From Heterohyrax brucei (Eukaryota > Chordata > Mammalia > Hyracoidea > Procaviidae): DNA of 64,000 nt. Positions 60,101-64,000 of this stretch are shown piece after piece. A program made the position numbers and the translations under genes. Each line of letters starts with the position of its first letter. The first letter of the stretch is position 1. The stretch is taken from NCBI GenBank assembly GCA_028571685.1, contig CM053154.1, positions 15,718,001 through 15,782,000 of the forward strand, read 5' to 3'. Under the pieces are notes generated by a model. It saw only the letters and a program-made list of their open reading frames with translations. It ran no database searches and was not told where the DNA came from.

Positions 60101-61781
60101 TACAAAAGTAGAAATGGAAGCGCAGAGAAACTGAGCAGTATGTCTAATGCTGCCCATCTAGTGAATGTGAGCCTAGATATCCTGATGCAAGAAGCCCTGC
60201 TCTTTTTTTTAAAGACCATCTGGGTAAGGAAACCCTGGTGTTGTAGTGGCTAAAGCTAGGTCAGCTAACCAAAAAGTCAGCAGTTCTAATCTACCAGGTA
60301 CTCTTAGGAAACTCTATGGTGCAGTTTTACTCTATCCATTATGGTTGCTGTAAGTTGGAATCAACTAGACAGCAATGGGTTGGTTAGTTGGTTGGTTGGT
60401 TGGTTATTTGAGTAAACCCAAAGCAAACCAAACCTGGTACTGTCAAGTCAATTCCAACTCATAGTGACCCAATAGGACAGATTAAAACTGCCCCCAACAG
60501 AATTTAAAAGTAGAAGAAAACTTGCCAAGGAAATTGGACTCAGTGTTCTTCAGTTTTTAACCAAAATTTGCATCCACATCTCACCAGCAAGAGCTCCTAG
60601 GTTTCTTCGGTCTGGCTGTGTGATGCCTGTTATCTCTGAACACGTGATGACTCTGCCATCACTTTCAGCATCGGAAATGCCGTCACCTCTGAGCTTCTCA
60701 TAGAAGCACCCGTGGCCGGAAGAAGGTGAGGGTGGGGGTGGGGGGAAAGGACTTAGCTGGGAAGTGACAGTGGGGGATGTCTGAAAGTGCTATCAAGCTT
60801 CCTGACAACAGCAGTTCATCAGGGCTCATTATGAGGGAGGGCAAACTCTGGAAAGCTGAGATCAGGGCGATGTGAACGTATCCGTCCACCATCGTCTGCA
60901 GCAAGAGCCAAAGGGAGGTTCCTTGCCCAACGGTGCCCTTATTCACAAAGTCCTGCACCTTACAATAGACTTCAGCTACAAATCCCGTGTTTGCTATCCT
61001 GACAAAACAGGGGACTAAGTCTCCAAACCATAAGCACAAAAATCTTTTCCACTTTCCATTACAAAATAGATTTTCTGTCTTTTTTTTATAGTTATACCCA
61101 ATGGGAAACGCATTTGACTCAGAGCTGGCACGTGTTTTCTGACTGAAGCAAAAGCAGATTTGGTATTTTGTCACGTATTGATCTCTGTAGCACTCTTATG
61201 CCTTGGTTCTGCTATGTATAGATAATTAAATTTTAATAAAATAATTTCTACATTCCAAGTACATAGTATATCTCTGGCTGTAGTTATTGATTGGTAGAGC
61301 CTTCTCAGGGCACCTTTGAAAATGACATTTAAAAAATATGCAGAGGGAAAAATTTTTGCCCGGGACTTAAGTCTATTACACAGTAGCATCTAATTACTGC
61401 ATAACAAATGGCCAAAATAGCAAAATTGGATACAATCTTCAAAAGAGCTGAAACAATCAGAATACAAATAGTTGGTTTAGTTATTTCAGCCCTTTAGCAG
61501 TGCAGTTACTGTTCAGTACTCAGCAGAGAAACAATTCATTATTTTGAAAAGTGACAGATATCTTTTTTTTTTTGCCAAATACTCAAAGCCTTAATTTCTA
61601 GTTGGTGGTTCATGTTTCATAAAATTAGTTGAGAATTAAATGCCACTGCAAAGTGCTTTACTTACTGCTTTAAAAGATTCGTAGGATTTACAAGGATATG
61701 CAATAAATGCATCAGGATTGAGAACGCTTTCAGCATAAAAGTGATGACTTCGGGCATGGTTACATTCCAAGAAGGAAGATG
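48125..61781 (-). CDS. PNLIPRP3: PNLIPRP3-like pancreatic-type lipase, 3' five coding exons (partial gene)
   Basis: Five minus-strand exons (61781-61666, 54351-54219, 51664-51553, 48633-48466, 48188-48125) splice in one open frame with GT donors and AG acceptors at every junction. They encode roughly 195 residues: the end of the alpha/beta-hydrolase domain with the catalytic-His motif CNHAR, a Cys-rich segment (CFHCPKEGCPTMGHFADR), then a PLAT/C2-like domain (WRHKLSIRLSG to FCSQDTVDPYITQILTPC) and TAA. In this family the enzyme is secreted, hydrolyses acylglycerols and uses a Ser-Asp-His triad; Ser and Asp exons lie outside the window beyond 64000. Features such as CNHARS, FYAES, LNPDAFIAYPC, LSPFARWRHKLS, GMTY.KLID.DVNVGN and SGKYGYKS point to PNLIPRP3 rather than PNLIP, by family knowledge. 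No frameshift or stop is seen, so the gene looks intact. Introns are about 7.3, 2.6, 2.9 and 0.28 kb. Confidence 0.88.
48466..48633 (-). CDS. PNLIPRP3: PNLIPRP3 exon, core of PLAT domain
   Basis: The acceptor ctgtttacag|T and donor TAT AA|gtaagt are both consensus. After a split Ser codon it encodes 55 codons, including QPGMTYEKLIDTDVNVGNVT, SIEFIWKEHSSEQSQIKLGA and NMVIDISGKYGY. The D.DVG......F.W pattern matches the PLAT domain of pancreatic lipases. NVT after DVNVG is another possible glycosylation sequon. The phase joins without a gap to both neighbouring exons. Confidence 0.9.
49255..49402 (-). repeat. AfroSINE in PNLIPRP3 intron
   Basis: 'cccattgacatcgagtggat', 'ggggaccctgctcaacagag', 'gcgcttaaccactatgtagc'. 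Confidence 0.85.
49770..49992 (-). repeat. AfroSINE variant with inverted tail segment inside
   Basis: Minus-strand SINE parts at 49770-49838 ('gctgccatcgagtcaattcc') and 49887-49992 ('tctttatggaaggacactgc', 'tgatggatttgaactgccag') are separated by 49840-49886. That middle part is a plus-strand SINE tail ('gtgagtcagaattaactcaa', 'tggcaatgagtttggtttgg'). Confidence 0.75.
51553..51664 (-). CDS. PNLIPRP3: PNLIPRP3 exon, first part of PLAT domain
   Basis: The acceptor follows a pyrimidine-rich tract ending ttccag and the donor is CAG|gtaggt. The exon encodes WRHKLSIRLSGNNVTEGS then IFLRVGGRNGKTEELEIA, flanked by split codons (2 bases on each side). WR.K.S..LSG....G...... is the opening beta strand pair of the lipase PLAT/C2-like domain, which in relatives contacts colipase or the lipid interface. 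NNVT is a possible N-glycosylation sequon (N-N-V-T contains N-V-T). Confidence 0.88.
52251..52795. mobile_element. Composite mariner with three ends
   Basis: 52251-52592 is a minus-strand mariner 3' half. A clean end ('tgaggtctgacaagtaagtt', preceded by TA) is followed by transposase sequence readable on the minus strand as MSVREFLASKQITVLEHPLY and SPDLACSDFFLYPKIKEILK. At about 52594 a plus-strand 5' end begins ('acaattaagttttcaaacct', compare 6922-6945). It jumps at once to the 3' end ('ggccactccag', 'gggctaagtgctggctttgg', compare 8420-8545) and ends in a worn terminus near 52795. It is in an intron of PNLIPRP3. Confidence 0.75.
52368..52592 (-). pseudogene. Mariner transposase C-terminal fragment
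   Basis: 74 codons beginning MSVREFLASKQITVLEHPLY, containing YSPDLACSDFF (third catalytic Asp region of the mariner DDD triad) and KGRRFDDIQDTKGNTTTALM. The N-terminal two thirds are missing. Confidence 0.85.
52900..54175 (+). repeat. C/T-rich old repeat, possibly L2-like LINE
   Basis: Long pyrimidine-rich stretch with 'tctgcatccctcagatgcat', 'ccacctccagcagctctcag' and a finish like 'ggcctgttccaacaacaccc' and 'ttagcagctgttgaattttt', resembling L2-age 3' ends. It has an accidental 204-codon frame (53254-53868) rich in S, P, L and T without domain motifs. Confidence 0.35.
54219..54351 (-). CDS. PNLIPRP3: PNLIPRP3 exon, end of catalytic domain
   Basis: The exon runs from ctgtcaccag|GGA to GCC C|gtaagt. 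It encodes 44 codons plus one base: GSCFHCPKEGCPTMGHFADR, then a segment ending YYFLNTGTLSPFA. The Cys pattern CFxCPxxGCPxMGHxADR is the family hallmark of the last part of the hydrolase domain of pancreatic lipases. The split Arg codon (C|GC) joins to the next exon as ...PFARWRHKLS, the hinge into the PLAT domain. Confidence 0.9.
54917..58452 (-). mobile_element. L1 LINE with both ends, internally deleted
   Basis: Minus-strand. The 3' end is at 54917 (complement of a poly(A)); the 3' UTR (to 55900) matches 15.6-16.3 kb; the ORF2 end is at 55900-56260. It then passes to 5' UTR/ORF1-type sequence (56280-58440) and ends with the L1 5' signature, 'ggggaggatccaagatgaca' on the minus strand at 58452-58433. 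Most of ORF2 is missing. It has the same orientation as the gene. Confidence 0.8.
57159..57392 (-). pseudogene. L1 ORF1-like coiled-coil fragment
   Basis: 77 codons starting MRKEMRQNVAEYNDKLNKQQ, with heptad-like spacing (NNKIIKLETQ, then PKLEKLEIKY). Position within the L1 suggests an ORF1 coiled-coil remnant. Confidence 0.55.
58970..59132 (+). repeat. AfroSINE
   Basis: 'gacccctgatggcatagtaa', 'ggctgctaaccaacaggttg', 'ctatagggttgctgtgagtt'. Confidence 0.9.
59709..59872 (+). repeat. AfroSINE with clear target-site duplication
   Basis: Typical head and body ('ctagtggtgtagtggttagc', 'ggcactccttggaaactgcg', tail 'cttgacagcattgggtttgc'). Flanked by 17-base direct repeats, ttaatcatgtgccatgg (59692-59708) and ttaatcatgtgacatgg (59873-59889), one mismatch. 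Confidence 0.95.
59890..59988 (+). repeat. AfroSINE fragment, longer variant
   Basis: 'gaaagatttggtaatctgct', 'acagccttggaaaccctatg', 'ctactctgttgtatagtgtc'. The tRNA-like head is missing. Confidence 0.7.
60227..60410 (+). repeat. AfroSINE with (TTGG)n tail
   Basis: Full copy from 'aaggaaaccctggtgttgta' to 'ctagacagcaatgggttggt', its tail expanded as a TTGG microsatellite (about 60380-60403). Confidence 0.93.
60413..60494 (-). repeat. AfroSINE fragment
   Basis: 'aaaccaaacctggtactgtc', 'ccaactcatagtgacccaat', ending after 'aaaactgcccc'. It lies tail-to-tail with the preceding plus-strand SINE. Confidence 0.82.
60698..61174 (-). other. 158-codon open frame, function unknown
   Basis: Begins MTKYQICFCFSQKTRASSES and contains CKVQDFVNKGTVGQGTSLWL, then MVDGYVHIALISAF. 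No family recognised with confidence. It lies in the lipase intron on the same strand. It could be a diverged retrocopy or chance. There is no poly(A) or splice evidence. Confidence 0.2.
61666..61781 (-). CDS. PNLIPRP3: PNLIPRP3 exon with catalytic histidine
   Basis: This exon encodes two bases of a split codon, then SSFLECNHARSHHFYAES and on through VLNPDAFIAYPCKSYESFKA (38 full codons). The His of CNHAR corresponds to the active-site histidine of pancreatic lipases, and the Cys two residues before it to the cysteine closing the lid loop. The donor GCA|gtaagt is strong. The acceptor is a tandem CAGCAG, so the exon could also start three bases upstream at 61784. I chose 61781 because it keeps the usual spacing before CNH. 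The preceding exon is not in the window. Confidence 0.87.
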
Positions 61782-62546
61782 CTGCTGAGAAAACAATTAC
61801 CAATTAACTGACAGCAACTGACTGGTAACAGACAGCATGAACCATTTCTCTGAGTGACTTCAAATGCAATTTCTAGACATGAAGGAGCTGGATATCCAAA
61901 CCTTGTCTGCACAGCATTCATAAACATTTTTGTATTATTATCTTTGCACCAAAGAACTTTATGTGTGAATCTGGACATTCAAGTTGGGTAAAGAAAGCAA
62001 AAACAAGTGTAGATGACTTTCTTCTCTGACCCTAATGTCCCCAAGCACTTCCAAGATCTCTAGTAAAAGCATTTAGAGCTTTCAGAATCCTTATGCACAT
62101 GGCATCTCCACTCTACACCAATTAATTCTCTTCTCTTTTCTGCTGCAAGCACTGAATTCCTTCTTATTCAATCTCAAAACAGACAGACACAGAACCAGTA
62201 CTTCCCTTTTAGCTGAACCTGGAAATGAGGGAGGTAGGGGGTATTACAAAGAATGCTAACAGAAAATATGTTTCGTTATTGTCAGGCATGATATTGCTGC
62301 CACCAGCAGTTAGGATATTGTGATAATAAATAATACAGATCTAAATACATTTTTGCTATCTAATGTCATCATGGTATTCTAGTTATTTCTGTTTTCTGTA
62401 TCTTGCATAAGCAACATTCTTACTGTATTACAGGCTTTTTAATTGAAACTACAGTTTCCTAAAGATCAACTATGCTGTGTAGGTCACTGGAAGGATGGTT
62501 TATGTGGTAGACTGGTATACTAGAATAACAGACCTTTACCCTTCCA

Positions 62547-62695
62547 CCGGAAACCCTGGTTGTTAAGTTCTACAGCTGCCAATCAGAAGGTTGGCAGTTC
62601 AAATCTGCCAGGTGCTCCTTGGACACTATGGGGCACTTCTACTCTGTCTATAGGGTCACTATGAATCAGAATCTACTCAATGGCAGTGGTCTTTT
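62547..62695 (+). repeat. AfroSINE
   Basis: 'accggaaaccctggttgtta', 'gccaatcagaaggttggcag', 'ctatagggtcactatgaatc', tail 'ctcaatggcagtggtctttt'. Confidence 0.92.
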
Positions 62696-62714
62696 AGGGA
62701 CCCTTCCACAATAT

Positions 62715-63640
62715 CATGTTACTTCTCCTTCCATCAAGAGATTGCACATATTTTTACACACTTCTGGAATCTGATTCATCTTATGATTGCTTTGACCAAT
62801 AGAGTATGGAGGTAGCAACCTGCTTGAATTCCAGAGCCTAGTCTCAGGAGAATTAGTCTTGGCTAGATTCCTCTGTGGCTCTCTTGGAGATCAGACATGA
62901 TATAAAGAAATCCAGTCTGACTGGCAAGGAGCAAATGAGGCCCTGACAGATCACAGGCTACTTGGGGAGAAAGATCACTTAGAGAAGAACTAGTACCAAG
63001 GTCCCAGACATGTGACAAGACCATTGTGGACCTCTCCAGCACAGTCATGTCTAAGGTATGGCAGCTCTGGCGTGTGCTCAGGGTGACATTTGAAGTAGGG
63101 TGGAGGTCGGGGGGTGGTGCCACTGGGAAGTCTATTAACGCAATCCAGACCAATGTCTTTCCTCAAGTACCACAGACACAGAGGTATGCAAGGGGAGGGG
63201 GCACAGGGTGCCACTTTCTCTCAGGTACAAGTCCATGGCAGTGCCAGACAAGGCATGGAAAGGTGTTCCAAGGTGCCACAAACATGAAAGTCACCTAACT
63301 GGGGTAGCAGACAAGGAGGGTGTGTGTTGCTGCTATCAATGTCTATTCATCATGAAACAGGGGGTGGGGGGCACACAGAATTTAGAGATTACTCCTGGGC
63401 ACCTGTTATCCTCACTGTAAGGTGCTATTTTCTCTAGATAAAGCCTCTGCTCCTCACCCAGCCTAGCCCACAGGAGGGTACAGTCACACGAATCATTCCA
63501 GCTGGTGTTATCCAGAGCCACCTCTGCTGATCTCTGCCCAAATCCTGACCTGGAGAATCTTGAGCAATAAAATGATTGTTCTTTTCAGCCTCCATGGTTG
63601 GTTATGCAGTAGGTAACTGAGACAGCAAAATCTCAGAAAT
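62715..63640 (+). repeat. MaLR LTR-like remnant (MLT1J/K type)
   Basis: 'gattgctttgaccaatagag' at the start, and 'gagcaataaaatgattgttc' then 'ggttatgcagtaggtaactg' at the end fit an MLT1-type LTR. The GC-rich middle (62950-63430) is not typical and may be a separate sequence. Confidence 0.45.
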
Positions 63641-64000
63641 GCAGTATAGTCAGCAAAGATCAATGCTCAGCATTACCTTTTTTTTTCCTCCCTAAAGAAA
63701 TATTCCTGTTATATCAGGTCATTACATCAATCATGACTTAGACAAGATGGCTATTAACATACAGTCAGCTATGTATTTTAAAAGTAAAACAGAATATCAT
63801 GAAGCCTTAAAACTCATCTAAAGACTTGACATGAATGATAAATAGACATGCTTTTAACTTAATAGAGTTGTAGGAAATCTTCTAATGTTCCAGAATGATA
63901 GCTTATGGTGAATGTACATTTTACTTCAATTGATCCTTTACAGAATCTGAAAAGCCCAATGTAAAATACCTAATTTAGCTACAGTTAGGTAAGAAGTCTT

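Larger units (their letters stand above)
59650..60205 (+). repeat. MIR SINE interrupted by younger SINEs
   Basis: Left part 59650-59708 ('gcttgtatttattgttaatc'), right part 60003-60205 ('accatgtgccagaccctgtt', 'gtgaggtaggtgctcttatt', 'agcgcagagaaactgagcag'). In between sit two AfroSINE copies. Confidence 0.75.
54352..61665 (-). other. PNLIPRP3 intron (about 7.3 kb)
   Basis: Largest intron in the window. About half is the antisense L1 at 54917-58452. SINEs and a MIR occupy 58970-60495. 54352-54916, 58453-58969, 59132-59645 and 60496-61665 have no recognised element. Confidence 0.6.
61782..64000 (-). other. PNLIPRP3 intron, incomplete
   Basis: No further lipase exon is recognisable on the minus strand up to the window edge. 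The stretch holds an AfroSINE at 62547-62695 and MaLR-LTR-like sequence from about 62715 to 63640. The remaining DNA is unassigned. Confidence 0.5.

Noticed and set aside
60698..61174. Idea that this frame is a La-related protein (LARP) retrocopy
   Set aside because: Only a short stretch (DGYVHIALISAF) resembles the La-module motif; the flanking residues do not fit.
61782..64000. Further upstream PNLIPRP3 exon
   Set aside because: No splice-flanked minus-strand segment encodes the expected lid or Asp-containing regions. ORFs at 62863-63214 do not resemble lipases.

Overview
This is nuclear DNA from a placental mammal, almost certainly an afrotherian (elephant, sirenian or hyrax group). The evidence is the repeat content. 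More than thirty tRNA-derived SINEs carry the AfroSINE core (a tRNA-like head, then a shared tail built around a 'gagtcgga..cgactcgacggca' motif). Several RTE-class LINEs end in the same tail followed by CAA repeats. L1 copies share one lineage-specific 3' UTR, and mariner elements are present. Older mammal-wide repeats (MIR, L2-like, MLT1-type MaLR LTRs, hAT/MER5A-like) lie underneath. No rRNA, functional tRNA, CRISPR or prokaryotic-style operon was seen.

The only gene I can support is on the minus strand in the right-hand third. Five terminal coding exons (61781-61666, 54351-54219, 51664-51553, 48633-48466 and 48188-48125) join in frame with consensus GT/AG splice sites. They encode the C-terminal part of a pancreatic-type lipase: the catalytic-His segment (CNHARS), the cysteine-rich end of the catalytic domain and a complete C-terminal PLAT domain ending in TPC-stop. 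The residue pattern fits PNLIPRP3 (pancreatic lipase-related protein 3) best. The 5' exons lie beyond position 64000.

Layout. 0-5.9 kb: degraded L1, two or more MLT1-like LTRs, SINEs and unassigned AT-rich DNA. 6-14 kb: a stack of insertions in which an L1/HAL1-like host is split by a mariner (itself split by an L1 3' end) and by a minus-strand RTE. This stack also holds a striking interlocked inverted repeat at 12158-12285. 15-18 kb: MLT1 LTR, then antisense L1. 19-26 kb: RTE tail, SINE-in-SINE, MLT1, and an RTE containing another RTE, which contains an L1 end, which contains a SINE. 26-36 kb: mostly old or unique DNA with MIR, hAT, an LTR-like unit and L1 3' ends. 36.9-39.0 kb: plus-strand RTE lacking its endonuclease region. 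39.7-47 kb: SINE-rich. 48.1-64 kb: the lipase gene, with introns holding SINEs, a three-ended mariner composite, an internally deleted antisense L1 and MaLR-like sequence.

No new gene system was found. The most notable structural signals are the template-switch-like repeat at 12158-12285, the composite mariner at 52251-52795 and the nested insertion stacks. All repeat identities come from reading the sequence against remembered family features. Boundaries are approximate, and no search was run.
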